Notes: generated by a model not told the origin, from the sequence alone. Numbered from the stretch's first letter, positions 11,150 to 22,823 are shown. The stretch is 64,000 nt of DNA from Euborellia annulipes (GCA_023213315.1 JAKCPI010011563.1:1-64000), one strand, 5' to 3'. Numbers and translations are program-made.

Positions 11150-11430
11150 AAGGCAAGGGCGGATACAAGGGGGGGGGGTAAAGAGGGTAGTAATTACCCC
11201 CCCCCCCCAGAGATTTGAGAAAAAAAATTTTTTGGCAATTATATTTTCTTCTCAATATAAAATTTTTGAAATTAATACTTAAAAATTTGATTTGTATTTA
11301 TATTCTGGTAAACAAGTACAGAATGCACCTTTAAATTACCGAAAATAAGAAAAAATTGTGTACTGTGAAATCAGTCACACCAGCCTCCCCCCCCCCCCCC
11401 CGAGTATCTCTGGATTCGTTTTGCTCAAGT
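11150..11430. mobile_element. Possible MITE with G/C homopolymer ends
   Basis: Left side reads GGCAAGGGCGGATACAAGG followed by a run of G; right side has a run of C followed by GAGTATCTCTGGATTCG. The reverse complement of the right side roughly mirrors the left. The layout resembles the better-supported element at 21427-21678. Target duplications were not identified. Confidence 0.35.
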
Positions 11431-11507
11431 AAATAGGAACAAACTGCAACTACATTAAAAATATTTCATTTATAGTGTAAGAGAAATTAAAAAAAACTTA
11501 ATAAAAG

Positions 11508-11775
11508 GAGGCCTGGCAACGAGTCACCACCAAGAAAAGAATGTTGCAGTTAAGCAATGTTAAGTGAGGCGAAACCCCGGGTGGGTGGCCCAGGAGAATC
11601 AGCGTTGTGGAACATCCACCCCAATAGCCATCGATATAATGTCAAATATATATATAGGGGCTGACATAAAAGAAAGGAAGAATTGTCAGCCTTAGCTCGG
11701 GTAACTCGTGGTCGCCATCCACGTACTCACTACAAGTGAGCCCCTGAGTGGAAATAAAATATAATAAAAAAAAAA
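11508..11775 (+). mobile_element. 5S-rRNA-like SINE
   Basis: The head contains GTTAAGCAATGTTAAGTG (about 11548-11565) and CCGGGTGGGTGGCCCAGG (about 11577-11594), followed by AGAATCAGCGTTGTGG. The order and spacing match the internal control region and 3' part of eukaryotic 5S rRNA, where the usual forms are AGTTAAGCAACGT and GGGTGGGTGACC. The 5' 35 bp do not match 5S well. The element continues through an unrelated body with AGCCTTAGCTCGG and ends in AATAAAATATAAT plus an A run. This fits a SINE3-type element. Clear target duplications were not found, and only one copy is visible here. Confidence 0.6.
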
Positions 11776-12347
11776 AGTAATATATAGTTTACTTTAATTT
11801 AGAATGGTGACAAAGAAGAGATAGACGTCTCAATAAAATTCCAAGGGTCAGTGATAAGCGATATTTATTTATTAAGTAATTTTAATAAATATTGATGAAG
11901 ACGCAATGGCCTCAGATGTCGAAAACCTCACAACATAATACACCAAATCTTCTATATTTTAGGTTGTTTTTTTTTTTTTTTTTTTTGAATATTGTTAAAA
12001 TTGAAAGAAAAAATTGAGAAGCCCAGTTGAGTTGGTTTAACCAAATATTTCCAGGCCCTTTAGACGCCCTTTTGCCAGGCCAATCAGACCCAGGCCTCGG
12101 CAAGAATAAATGCTTCGCTTGTTATCGATCAACTCTCTCTTCCACCTTCTTAATCTGATTTGTTCTCCATAGAGAAAGAGAGAGAAAAGAATTTATCGCC
12201 TCATTTAAATGTAACGAAATGATTGAGAACTAATTGAATCTTCTGAGATTCAAAATCACTTCGTTTTTAATCATATATCACTTCGATAAGGGTGAGGGAA
12301 TTAATCATGAGAAGATACGTTATATTTTAGATCTTTTTTAATTTTTT
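11776..12347. other. A/T-rich spacer with SINE tail and G/C patch
   Basis: At 11900-11935 the block GGCCTCAGATGTCGAAAA repeats the SINE tail motif of family E. A T run lies near 11968-11986. At 12050-12110 is a C-rich patch with three GGCC-type motifs. The minus-strand frame crossing it (11912-12103) is not convincing. Confidence 0.4.
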
Positions 12348-12790
12348 AAAGTGAATTTTTTTGCTCTTCTATCAGAATGTCCAGTTACAGGCCGTGACCC
12401 CACAAGCCATGACATCACAAGCCGTGACGACAAAAATAAGAAAGTTGAAATTTAATATATATGACGAATTATAAAAAAAATAATTGTGAGATTTAATTAT
12501 TCAATTTTTAAATTGATAAAATATAATTTTTAAAATAATTTAAAATGATTCAAATTTTCAATTACTAAATAAATATTGTTCTCAGTTTTTAACAAATAAA
12601 TATTGATCTCAGTTTTTAACAGGACTGGTGATTTCCTATTATCATTCCCATTTTCCAATTATTAAGTTAAGATTAAAAACGCGATTTTAATACCCTTAAT
12701 TGAATAATTTTCTGAAAATTTTCACTTAAACGCCTACGATCCGAAAAAAGTGTCACTTGCATCGTGGTTTCATAAAACCACACAATGATT
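12348..12790 (+). mobile_element. Family B repeat, uninterrupted copy
   Basis: The reference copy for family B. It begins near AAAGTGAA, carries CCGTGAC/GCCATGACATC repeats, a long A/T-rich middle, TTAAAAACGCGATTTTAAT, and ends in a hairpin with arms GTGGTTT and AAACCAC. A 27-bp tandem duplication of the TCAGTTTTTAAC segment (about 12569-12622) is private to this copy. It provides the empty sites for the SINE insertion at 7989 and the family A insertion at 14570. Confidence 0.75.
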
Positions 12791-14387
12791 TTTTTTTTTT
12801 GTATTTTTGTAACCTTTTTTGACTATAAAAAAAATTTGGGAGGATTACATCTTTCACGGCCATAATACTTTTCTCTGACTATTATAGTGCGAGAAAGTAA
12901 AATGGAATTTAAGTGAATTCTAATGAACGTTAGTAGAAAGAGAGAGAGAAAGTTGGTTGAGGTAATTACCAGCATTATACCCCTTTTGGATACGCCCTTG
13001 AGAAAAGCAAAGAGCAGACGAATTTCAAACTCTGAATATTCGATGTGACTTGGGAATTTAGAGTTAACACAAAATCTCGCACACATATTGTGGGAAGTGA
13101 TAAAGGGGGGGGGGGGGGGGGATAGATTTATTATTAAGTCCTAGTAAAAGGTCCTTCTCTTGCAATGTAGCCTACACCCTTAAATATTGTCATTGCAAAT
13201 TTAAATTTATTTATATATACATAAATACATATTTAACGAGAGGAATGAATAATATGAGTTTAATTAAGTTGGATAAATAAAATATTTGAATCTCACGGCA
13301 AATAAAATGGTTTGATCACCATGGGCGTATATAATAAACAAATACTCCCCTGTGGAAAGGGTCTCTGTGACAAATTTGTGAAACAAATGAATTTGTTTAT
13401 ATTTACATGTTTTTTAATGACACCTGTATGATTTTGTTTTAATTTTTTTCAAATTTAACGAAAATTTTGTTTTTATTTGTTGATTATTTCAAAAACTATT
13501 CAGTTTTTGAAAAAAAATGTCAAAAAATAAAAGCTTTGTAAAATAGACTAATTTATCATAATATGACAAAAAAAATTGAAAATTTCTAAATTTCAAAAAT
13601 AAACTAACTTATTAGGTAAGAATGTATATTTAATTAATTATAATTGCGACTAGGATCGAAGATCCTTAATGAACCAATACGATATATTCTATTCCAAGGA
13701 GTTAAATGAATATAGAAGAATCAATACTAATCAACTCATTACAATTATAATTTTTTTTCCTCTCAAAACACAAAGGCTTTCTAATTATTAAAACCCTTAT
13801 ATATCATAATTTTACCTTAATAATCTAAATTACTTCGAATTGTTAGATTAGAGTATTCTCTCTCATAATTTTATTATATATATAAATTTTTTTGTGTGCC
13901 TAGATTCGTTTCAACTGATATGAATTTAATTCATGAATAATTCTCAAATAATTTTTAAAGAAAAAAAATAAATAAGCCTCTGACCTAAAACCCAAGATAA
14001 ATATCTGTCTTTGATGTTAGACAGCGATATCTTCTAACATTAAATATATATACAACGAATGAATCTGTGTTGTAAATTTAATTTCGATTAAAAAAACTCT
14101 TGGTATAATGATTTTACTTCATTATCCCATTTATAAAATTTGTTTAAATAAAACGCCAGGCGATACGACCCTAAATATTTATTTCTTTAGTCTCTGATAT
14201 TGATAATTCATAACATCAATGATTAAGAGCTCGAATGATAACATAAAATTTCCGTTTATAAATGTAATATACAGTATATAAATGATAGAGAGATTTATAG
14301 ACAGAGAAATTTATTGGAATATATTGGATCAATATCAAAATGACTGATGTGTCTACCAAATTGAGATATTTTTTTAAATATTTTTAT
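12791..14387. other. A/T-rich sequence with poly-G tract
   Basis: A run of about 16 G lies near 13106-13121. An 87-codon minus-strand frame (12823-13086) has no recognisable domain and a high isoleucine/leucine content from A/T richness. The rest is unassigned. Confidence 0.4.
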
Positions 14388-15516
14388 AAAGTGAAACTTC
14401 TATTTGATCCTCTCAAATTTTTTCGCTCTTCTATCAGCATGTCCAGTTACAAACCGTGATGTCAAAGGCCTTGACGGTACAAGCCATGACGACAAAAATA
14501 GGAAAGTTGAAATTTAATATATATGACGAATTATAAAAAATAATTGTGAGATTTAATTATTCAATTTTTACTTTCTCTACCTATGTATATATGTATATAT
14601 ATATAGAGAGAAAGTATTGGTTTCATGTCAAAAATTCGATGTCGAGTTTTGATGGTCTTCACGTTTTGAGGTCCCCTGAATCCAAAAAGTGGTTTTCGCG
14701 ACATGGTCTGTCTGTGGGTGGGTGGGTGGGTGGGTGGGTGTGTGGGTGGGTGGGTGTGTGGGTGTGTGTGTGTTCAATTTTAAGCATGAAGGAATTGAGC
14801 TATGAGGTTGAAATTTTATATTTAAGTTAAACACCCCCGGGACCGGAAAAATAAGCTTTTAATCAAAATCGGCCAAAGAGTACTAGTACTTTACTGATGT
14901 ACTTTTTCAGTTTTTTTCGATTTTCTCAAAATTTGCTCCAACGATTTTTTTAAATTCAAAAATCAATTATTTTTTAGATGCTCTTTAAAATGTATATTCT
15001 CATTTTGCGATTGAAATCTTCTGAAGACCACTTTACTCCTGTATTTCATAGGGAAGATAGGAGAAATGGTTGCCATGCTAACAAAATATAAATATTTTCC
15101 CATACTTATAAATTTTACATCTTGAATTCATATGTTCCGTACTGTCGGGAACTAAATATATGTCGACACAAAAAATCTGGTGTGACAAGCACAGTACACA
15201 ACTTTCGATTACCGAAGGTAAGAGAAAGTTGTGTGCTGTGCGCCAGTCACACCAGATTTTTTTAAATTGATAAAATATAATTTTTAAAATAATTTAAAAT
15301 GATTCAAATCTTCAATTACTAAATAAATATTGTTCTCAGTATTTAACATGCGTCTATTGATTTCCCATTATCATTCTCATTTTCCAATTATTAAGTTAAG
15401 ATTAAAAACGCGATTTTAATACCCTTAATTGAATAATTTTCTGAAAATTTTCAGTTAAACGCCTACGATCCGAAAAAAGTTTCACTTGCATCGTGGTTTC
15501 ATAAAACATAATGGTA
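14388..15516 (+). mobile_element. Family B repeat split by family A
   Basis: The two halves, 14388-14569 and 15258-15516, align end to end with the uninterrupted copy at 12348-12790. The family A element fills the gap exactly in a TTTTT/AAA context. This dates family B activity here as older than family A. The terminal hairpin is eroded (ATAAAACATAATG). Confidence 0.85.
14570..15257 (-). mobile_element. Family A element, full length, nested in family B
   Basis: Complete minus-oriented copy, from TACTTTCTCTACC (3' hairpin) to the GTCACACCAGAT hairpin (5' end). The core has a GTGGGTGG microsatellite at about 14715-14775 instead of CAGACAGAC. The empty site in the other family B copy reads CAATTTTTAAATTG, so the insertion lies in a T run. 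Reading frames of 94 and 68 codons over the microsatellite are not genes. Confidence 0.9.
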
Positions 15517-15902
15517 TTTTTTTTTAAGTTTTTTTTTGGAAGCTGAGTTCAAATTAATTTTATAGGTCAGAACCGAAAGCTAAATGGATTTTCTCAATTT
15601 ATATTAGAGTTTGAGAACTTGATTGTACGCATATTGAAATTTGGATTATGATTTCTATTGAAATCCTTGAAATTTGGGAAAGGGAAACGAGAGATATTTG
15701 GGTTTCAAGCTTAATTTCCATAAAATATTTTATCCTCTGAAAAGCATATAGGCCTACTATCTGTATCAGTCAAAAGGATACGATCTAGCAGTCGACTCTG
15801 ATATTAAGGTGTGTTCACTGAAACTCTAGTTAGCTTTATGTCAAAAGTAAATCTCGTTAGAACCATTGCTTTTGTAGATAGAGTCAAAAGAATTTAAAAA
15901 AT
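15517..15902. other. Unassigned spacer
   Basis: A/T-rich sequence between a family B end and a family A copy. It includes one TAGGCCTA palindrome (15749-15756). No gene or further repeat recognised. Confidence 0.45.
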
Positions 15903-16306
15903 GCGCTTCAAAAGATTTCAAAGGCAAAATGAGAATATACATTTTAAAGAGCATATAAAAAATAATTGATTTTTGAATTTTAATCAAAATCGTTGGAGCG
16001 AATTTTGAGAAAATCCAAAAAAAGTAAAAAAGTACATTAGTAAAGTACTAGTGCTTTTTGTTCAAAAGCTTATTTCCACGCCACGTTTAAATTTAAAAAT
16101 TTCAACCTCCTAGCTCAATTCCTTCATGCTTTAAATTCAACACAGGCACACATACAAACAGACAGACCATGTCGCGAAAATCACTTTTTTGGACTCAGGG
16201 GACCCCAAAACGTGTATATCCATCAAAATCTCGACATCGAATTTTTGACATGAATACAATACATTCTCTCTATATATATTAACATATGTAGAGGTAAGAG
16301 AAAGTA
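15903..16306 (+). mobile_element. Family A element, 5' truncated
   Basis: Begins in the middle of family A (TGCGCTTCAAAAGATTTC) and continues through the CAGACAGACCATGTCGCG block to the final hairpin ending GGTAAGAGAAAGTA. The TCTGGTGTGAC 5' hairpin is absent. Confidence 0.85.
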
Positions 16307-17054
16307 AAAGGTTACAAACTACATTATTTTGTAATCTTGGTGTTTTTTAAGTCAATTAATTTCTACATTTAATATTCTCTTAATTTCTAAAAGTTTTTTT
16401 GCTTTTATCAAATATTAATTTTTTTTTTTGAAAGTTGCATAATCCCCTCTTCTTTAGTCAAGATAGACCCCCCCCTCCACTTTATCTCTCTAGTTGAACA
16501 AGCAAAGTTAATTTTTATTGGAGAGAAACAGTCGTTTAATTATTTTTTGATTTTTATGATGTGTGTGTGTGTATTGTGAGTCTGGTGGGAATTTTTATTA
16601 AACTTTTATAATTTAATAATAAAAAAAAAAAATTTAACCAGCAAAAAAGAAAAGCACTCGAAATGTACGCAACGTAGTAGCTAATATCAGAAAGTTTATT
16701 TTTAATTAGATGAAATGTTTCTTATTTTTTATATTGAGAAAATACAAAAAAATTATTATCCGTACACGTGAAATGATTTTGGACAAAAAACTAATTAGAA
16801 ATAAAATCAAAAGAGAATGGAGGGGGTGGGGTTATTAAATAAAATATGGCCAAAGTTATGGAGGACTTTATATAAAGAGATAAAATTTTATAGTCCGGGA
16901 AATAATTTTCCCCTGATGGGATTCTTTTTTGTACAAACATATTTATTCCGATAGTATCAAGAAATAAATACTGACACCACTAATTCCGTTATAAACAACC
17001 CGATAAATTAAGTAAAAATATATAAAATAAACAGCTTGTGTGAATAGCTGAATG
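16307..17054. other. A/T-rich sequence, no gene seen
   Basis: Contains a short TG microsatellite (about 16560-16573) and many A runs. Nothing gene-like. Confidence 0.45.
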
Positions 17055-17357
17055 TAGTAGAAAAAATAAAAGGCCAAGCAGCTATGTTTATTTCTTTATT
17101 AAAGAACCCACAGCGATGTTTCATTCGACTATGCGACCATCTTCATGGCTAGAGTTCAGTCAATAGAAAAATTATTTGACAGACATTTAATAAAATTCAT
17201 TACGATCTATCAGATATAATGCATTCAGCGCAAAAGTCAATATGACTGTTGACTGAACCCTAGCCATGAAGATGGTCGCATAGTCGACCGAAACGTCGCT
17301 CTGTGTTCTTTAATAAAGAAATAAACAGAGCTGCTTGGACTTTTATTTTTTCTACTA
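17055..17357. repeat. Fold-back element with hammerhead-like core
   Basis: Arms of about 110 bp (17055-17164 and 17248-17357) are inverted and nearly identical; the 83-bp loop is A/T-rich. The right arm carries ATGAAGATGGTCGCATAGTC followed by GACCGAAACGTCG. This is a CTGANGA-like box, a 5-bp stem (GGTCG/CGACC) and GAAAC. It also has AATAAAGAAATAAA near the tip of each arm. Similar architecture recurs in other fold-backs here with different sequence. Confidence 0.8.
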
Positions 17358-18467
17358 TATACCGTATAAGTAAAATGAACTTAAAGCTTTAAGAAATTGA
17401 CAAATTTTAGAAAAAAAAAAAAATGAAGTCTATAATTTATTTTTATTATTATAAAAATTGATTTAAAAAGTAAAAAAAAAAAAAAATTCAAGTATTGAAG
17501 ATCATCATAATTGGATCGAAACTTTTGAGCATCATTTGAGCATTTACTTTATATTTTTCCTCATATAATTATATATACAGTTTATTGCATATTTTAAAAC
17601 TTTTAATGCATAAGCTTATTATATGACATATTTAGGAATTTTTACTACATAAAAATCCGGGCTTTAGTTAAATGTCTTGATTTTTTAAATTCCGATATTT
17701 GGCCAAATAACCATACAAAGGTCAACAAGCAAATAAATAAATAAAATTCATTAAAAAAAAATAAATATATGGAAAAAATCTAAATTCCCTTTGGTTGTCC
17801 TTTAATCTTTCTTCCAAAATTCTAAGAATGTAATATAATAAGCTCGATATTTGGGGGTGATTTTATTGAAAGCGAACGAGAACATGAAGTCACAATTGTG
17901 TGCAGAAAGGAATGCCATGCTCGAGGGGTTCTTATACTATATATTTGAAAAGAAAAGAGAAGAGGAGACAATATGTATTATAACGCTGGTATAAAATATT
18001 TTTAGATTTCGTTCAATAATCACAGATTTTTTGTTTTTAAAAATTGAAATATTTTTTTAACAAATTTTTTATTGAAAGGGAGGTTGTAGCTAAAACTGCA
18101 TTTTTAATTATTATATTTTGAAAAATTAAATTAAAGAATATTATCTGGTGACAAAATATTAATTTAATTTTCGATAGGTCTTTAGGTCATAGAAAATGCG
18201 TGTTATGCAAATCATCACATATTTCAATCCAAAAAGTTGTAAACTTGCAATGAACAAAAATTTTAAAGATAACAGTTAAAACTAATTATATTCATCCTTT
18301 TTTTAAAAATTTTTAAAATTATTTTTTGGAGTTCGGGTAAGAGTATATTTAATCCCTTATTAGAATTTAAATAATTATCAACTCCTAATCAGAATAAATC
18401 TATCATAAGTAGCCTAATTGACAAAAAAATAAATTGAGAAAAGTATATTTATAGCTGGATAAAGGTT
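17358..18467. other. A/T-rich sequence, no gene seen
   Basis: Featureless apart from A runs near 17410 and 17470. No repeats shared with the rest of the window were recognised. Confidence 0.45.
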
Positions 18468-18971
18468 ATTAATGAGAAACAGGATGATCAAAGAAGAGCA
18501 GCCAGTATTTGTTTCATTTATTTAAGGCCCATCAAGCTAACGTTTCGGTCTCGGTCGAGACAATCCTCAGAGCGTATGGGCTGTCAATATGAGACAAATT
18601 TAAAAAACTCAATTATATAATTCATAACCAATATATAAATAGATATAAATGAATATACACAGGTTTAAACAATTGAGTCTATTATTCGTCTAAGAAACTG
18701 TAGTCGATTAAACGCACCACACGACTGTTGCTCTTCCAATAATAGACTCAATTGTTTAAACCTGGAATATATTCATTTATATCTATTTATATACTTGAAT
18801 TATAACTTATTTGGTTATGAATTATATAATTGAGTTTTTTTAAATTTGTCTCATATTGACAGTCCAGAAGTTCTGAGGATGGTCTCGACCGAGACCGAAA
18901 CGTTAGCTTAATGGGCCTTAAATAAATTAAACAAAATACTGGCTGCTCTTCTTCATCCTGTTTCTCATTAA
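18468..18971. repeat. Large fold-back with hammerhead-like core
   Basis: Arms of about 220-230 bp (18468-18686 and 18738-18971) surround a 51-bp loop. At 18873-18902 the right arm has CTGAGGA, then a single T, then the perfect stem GGTCTCG/CGAGACC, then GAAACG. The left arm has the same in reverse complement near 18540-18575. The tips carry AATAAA-type motifs. A 73-codon minus-strand frame here follows from the repeat and is not a gene. Confidence 0.82.
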
Positions 18972-19244
18972 TAAAAAAATAAATTTTTTTAGAAATTCTA
19001 CTAAACATTCAATGGAAAAAATCTATCAAGTTTTTCTAGCTGTAGATTTTTAAAATAAGGTGATTTTTAATATGAAGGAGAAAATATCTAAAATTTATTT
19101 TATTTTATATATTAAAAGAAGTGTGCTATTTTCCTTTAACTGTCCTAAGCACGACTATAATTTGAAACGTTGATAGAAAAAATTAATTTCATTTTGGACG
19201 ATTACTCTTAATTTCAAAATCTACAATTAGAATAATATTTTAAC
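18972..19244. other. A/T-rich spacer
   Basis: No recognisable content. Confidence 0.4.
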
Positions 19245-19700
19245 TAGCCACGCCGCCTGCCTTCGGGCCAAATAAACTACTTATGGCTTCTTATAAGCCA
19301 CCACCCAAAAGGCACTCCTGCCATTTGTGTACTCAAGTCACGCATTAGAATTTTTTTTAGAGGGGACTCGAAACAGCACGCGTGTCGTTGGTCAAGTCAC
19401 GTCAAATTTTCATGTCCAACTATAATCGGTCCTAACGAGTAACTTGGCGTGTTTATATGTCCCTTCCAGGCAGGGCTCTTTTTGCGTGTCACATGGCACT
19501 GTTATTTTATACCCCCTCCCTCTCTCCCTCTGTGTGTGTATCATTTCCACTCTCTCTCTCTTTCAACCTAAAACAACTCCTTTGATCGTCTCTACTGTGG
19601 TAATGAGGAAGAAAATTAAAACTTCTAGTAAATTTAATTCAAGGATGAAGAACGATAAATTAGTTCAAAACTCATGCTCTAAAGGGTCGTCTAATTGTTG
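19245..19700. other. G/C-richer unique region, possible regulatory or exonic sequence
   Basis: This segment is markedly richer in G/C than its flanks and matches no repeat in the window. An 85-codon plus-strand frame (19444-19701) has no domain I can recognise. At about 19458-19472 CCCTTCCAG resembles a 3' splice site. CT microsatellite at 19515-19565. It could be a conserved non-coding element, an untranslated exon or simply an old element. Confidence 0.25.
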
Positions 19701-20001
19701 ACTGTTTTTGCTTTAGTATCTTTTTTTAAAGTATAAATAGGCCTATATTAAATTATCAAAGAACAGATTAATCTTTGAAAAAAAAAAGAAGAAAAATAGA
19801 CAACAAAATTGCAAAATTTTCCAGGTATTCTTTGGATTAACTAATCCTCTATCACTTAGGGGGAAAGAGCTGATCTAAGTTCTAGTTGATACCCCCCCCC
19901 CCCCCCCACTTTGGAATGAGAAAGAATATTAATATTATGATTTTAATCATACAAAAGTCCTAATTTGAATCCGGAAATTAAAAAAAAAAAAAAATCAATA
20001 A
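19701..20001. other. A/T-rich spacer with poly-C
   Basis: Contains a run of about 17 C at 19892-19908 and a TAGGCCTA site at 19738-19745. Otherwise nothing. Confidence 0.4.
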
Positions 20002-20368
20002 TATGGGGATGTGGTTGGTATATGGCGCAGTCAAGGCGAAAAAATAAAAGTCTATTTTTGTCGAAGTTTCGAGTGCCGATCGCATTCTTCATCAGGACGA
20101 AAATTGATGTCAAATCGGCTGGTTAGTTGAGTGTAGAAACGTTTTAACCAATTTTTATTCTCGATTCGACCCCAAAACAGTAAAGAGAATTTTTCAAGAG
20201 AATAAAAATTGGTTAAAACCCTACACTGCCATGTCAATTAATCTGACAATTTGACATCAATTTTTGTCCTGATGAAGAGTGCGATTGGCATACGAAACGT
20301 TGACAAAAAAAAATAGACTTATTTCATTTTTTCGGCTTGTCTGACCATATACCACAACCTCATATTTT
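20002..20368. repeat. Fold-back with hammerhead-like core
   Basis: Inverted arms at about 20002-20162 and 20198-20368. The right arm (20269-20300) reads CTGATGAAGAGTGCGATTGG followed by CATACGAAACG: CTGATGA, an imperfect stem (GAGTGC/GCATAC) and GAAACG. The reverse complement of the left arm has the same core with a different stem, GAATGC/GCACTC, so paired stem positions differ between arms. Confidence 0.8.
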
Positions 20369-21159
20369 AATATTGAGCCATCAAGAAACAAATATTTATA
20401 ATCAATAATTAGTCAGATGATTATTTATTTAAATCATTTGTATACTAAATGGTTCCCAATACATATTGTCATAAGCCAAAGATGCCGAAAAGATTTAAAA
20501 ATTCTACTTTTACTTTACAAATAGAAAGAAATCAAATTTTTTATATTAACCAATTTGAAGAAAATTTATAATCTATAAGCCTATTCACAAATTTCTATTA
20601 GAGAAAGAGTGAAAGTATTAATAAAAAAAAAAAAAAAAAATAACTTAAATCTGAATGTTATGTTAATCGAAATTTATTACAAAAAGCACTTTAATATTTT
20701 TCTTAAGTTAAATTTATTAATCTCGAGTATCTGGAAAAAGTTCAGTAATAAATAAATAAGACATAACTTCAATGAAATTCACTTTATAATAAATAATAAA
20801 TAAAGAAGATAGAAAATTTGCATAATTAAAGAGATTCTTTTATTTAAGAAGAAAAGGAATAAAGGACTTTTTTTTTTGCTATAAATCAAAATGAATATGA
20901 GCTTAATTAGAATTCTTATCAAGAGCTAGCGACTAAAATACTGTTAATAACGTTCGTATATTTGTACAGGGGAATTTAACGTGCTGGTCTTCCCAATTGA
21001 TTAATAAGAAAAATTTAAAAAAAAATTCTGGTTTGATTTCCCCTATTGGCTACTACAATGCGTGATCATCTTGCACTAAAATTGTAGATCTCTATCAACT
21101 TTTGGAGTAAATATGTCAACATCTGCCTAATAAATTTTTTAAGAATGTAATTTTTTTGT
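20369..21159. other. A/T-rich spacer with degraded SINE tail
   Basis: At 20420-20510 the order ATTTAAATCATTTG, then AAGCCAAAGATGCCGAAAAG, resembles the hairpin and tail of family E, heavily diverged. The rest is A/T-rich and unassigned. Confidence 0.35.
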
Positions 21160-21350
21160 CATTTTATGATAAATTACACAAATTTAAAAGGTTTTTATTC
21201 TTTCACGTTTCTTCGAAAACTGACTAGTTTTTGATAAGATCCACGAAAAATTTCCGGGAAAGGTCTTTTTATTCGTTGATTGTATCACAAACTAGTTTTC
21301 AAAAAAACGTGAAAGAATCAAATGTTTTTAAAATTGTGTAATTTATCACA
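21160..21350. repeat. Inverted repeat
   Basis: CTTTCACGTTT near 21202 and AAAAACGTGAAAGAATC near 21304, plus flanking ATAAATTACACAA and TTGTGTAATTTATCA, form imperfect inverted arms of about 75 bp around a 50-bp centre. Non-coding; family unknown. Confidence 0.55.
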
Positions 21351-21426
21351 GATAAAGTACTACTTTCGGTTATTCCAAAAGTTGTTACAGATTTACAATT
21401 TTGGTGAAAGAAGTAGGCTTATATAC

Positions 21427-21678
21427 ATGGGCGTACCCAGCGAGGGGCAGGGAGCAGCTGCCCCCCCCCCTAGAAGCAAGAAAAAAAATTAAATGCTTAT
21501 AAAGTGATGAAATGAAACAAAATTAGGTAGGGCGATGGCGACGGGGACTCGTTAGGACTCGAGGGTTTTTATGCCTTTAATTCGAAGGCTTTTCCCCTAT
21601 ATATATATGAAAAAGCTATCTCACAATCTGGACAGCCATGATCTGCCCCCCTCTAGATTTGATCCTGGGTAGGCCCTT
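21427..21678. mobile_element. MITE with 10-bp target duplication
   Basis: GCTTATATAC occurs at 21417-21426 and 21679-21688, just outside inverted ends ATGGGCGTACCCAG and CTGGGTAGGCCCTT. Each end is followed inward by a G/C homopolymer block. A 9-11 bp duplication is typical of Mutator-like elements, so a non-autonomous MULE is the best guess. No coding capacity. Confidence 0.65.
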
Positions 21679-21688
21679 GCTTATATAC

Positions 21689-22532
21689 CAAATTTTATCA
21701 ATATGGCTGCTTATGTTGTTTTAGAAAAAAAGTTTAATAAATTTTTGAAAAATATCTGGCAGCGTTTATCCCACGACTATCTTTTTTTACCACAGGAGTC
21801 ACTTTTTCTACGGAGGCGTATTTTCTTAGAACCAAGAAAATCAGAAATTTATAAAAATATTTTTGTCAACATTCAATGTTTTTACAAGAAGGAATTTTTT
21901 TGTTTTTATTGAATTTTAATTAAAGCACGAATTAGCAATGGAAATTACATCCTACGCTAAAAGACACGCCCACATCTCTTACAAACAATCTGTCAATATT
22001 TGAATCATATTTCATTTGTATTTAATTAATCTTTGACGTGTTAACAAACACAGTGTGTTGGAGTGGGGCGTCGATTTTGACTTATCCTTGTCCATTATAT
22101 GCCCAAACATAAATTTGATACCTGATGTGTACTTACACATACGTGTAGTGTCAAATCCATTAATGAAACAAGAAGTTAATAGGAATCCCACTCATCAATG
22201 TTATCTTTTGGTCTACCGTCATTCTTAGGGAGAGGAGGCATCAATCATCCAATTTAATGGCATGGCGATATGGCAAAATAAACAAACAGCAACTTGTGAT
22301 AAGGGGTTTTCAATTTAAAAATATCTAGGTGAACGTATCGGAGATTTCGAAAAATAAAAAGCGAAGAAAATATTTATGAAATAATATATATATATAAGGG
22401 GGAGTGCAGTACCTAGGCAAAGAAAAATTCATACGCCACTTAACAACAATAGTACTAACAAATAGACAAATTTAAAAGAATTTTTCTTTAAGAGCCCAGC
22501 CAAGTGAAAATACAATAACAACAGTTAAGTGT
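21689..22532. other. Unassigned sequence, no gene seen
   Basis: A 69-codon frame (21703-21912) is unlikely to be real: it is lysine/phenylalanine-rich and follows base composition. The segment 21960-22290 is somewhat less A/T-rich and unique, with no recognised signal. Confidence 0.4.
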
Positions 22533-22823
22533 AAACATTGAGTATATAAACAATTCTTGATGCTTGATATTTCGTACTTCTCTAATTTTTTTCAAGTCTT
22601 TCAGCATCAGAGATCATTTAATTTAACCTCTGCATATTATTCTAGATTAATAGGCGATTGGCTACCAATTAATCTAGAATAATATGCAGAGGCGATTGGC
22701 TACCAATTAATCTAGAATAATATGCAGAGGTTAAATTAAATGACCTCTGATGCTGAAAAACTTGAAAAAAAATTAGAGAAGTACGAAATATCAGCATCAA
22801 GAATTGTTTGTATATCCAATGTT
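22533..22823. repeat. Fold-back with 38-bp tandem duplication in the loop
   Basis: Arms at about 22533-22651 and 22716-22823 are inverted. Between them lie two exact copies of a 38-bp unit beginning GGCGATTGGCTACC (22653-22690 and 22691-22728); the unit includes part of the right-arm sequence. The duplication probably arose by slippage across the hairpin. Confidence 0.8.

Noticed and set aside
11540..11630. A functional 5S rRNA gene
   Set aside because: Only the internal control region resembles 5S; the 5' part does not match and the unit continues into a poly-A-tailed body.
14546..14834. Frames of 94 and 68 codons on both strands
   Set aside because: They translate the microsatellite core of a family A element; the same frames recur in every full copy (33092, 38983, 44417, 44520).
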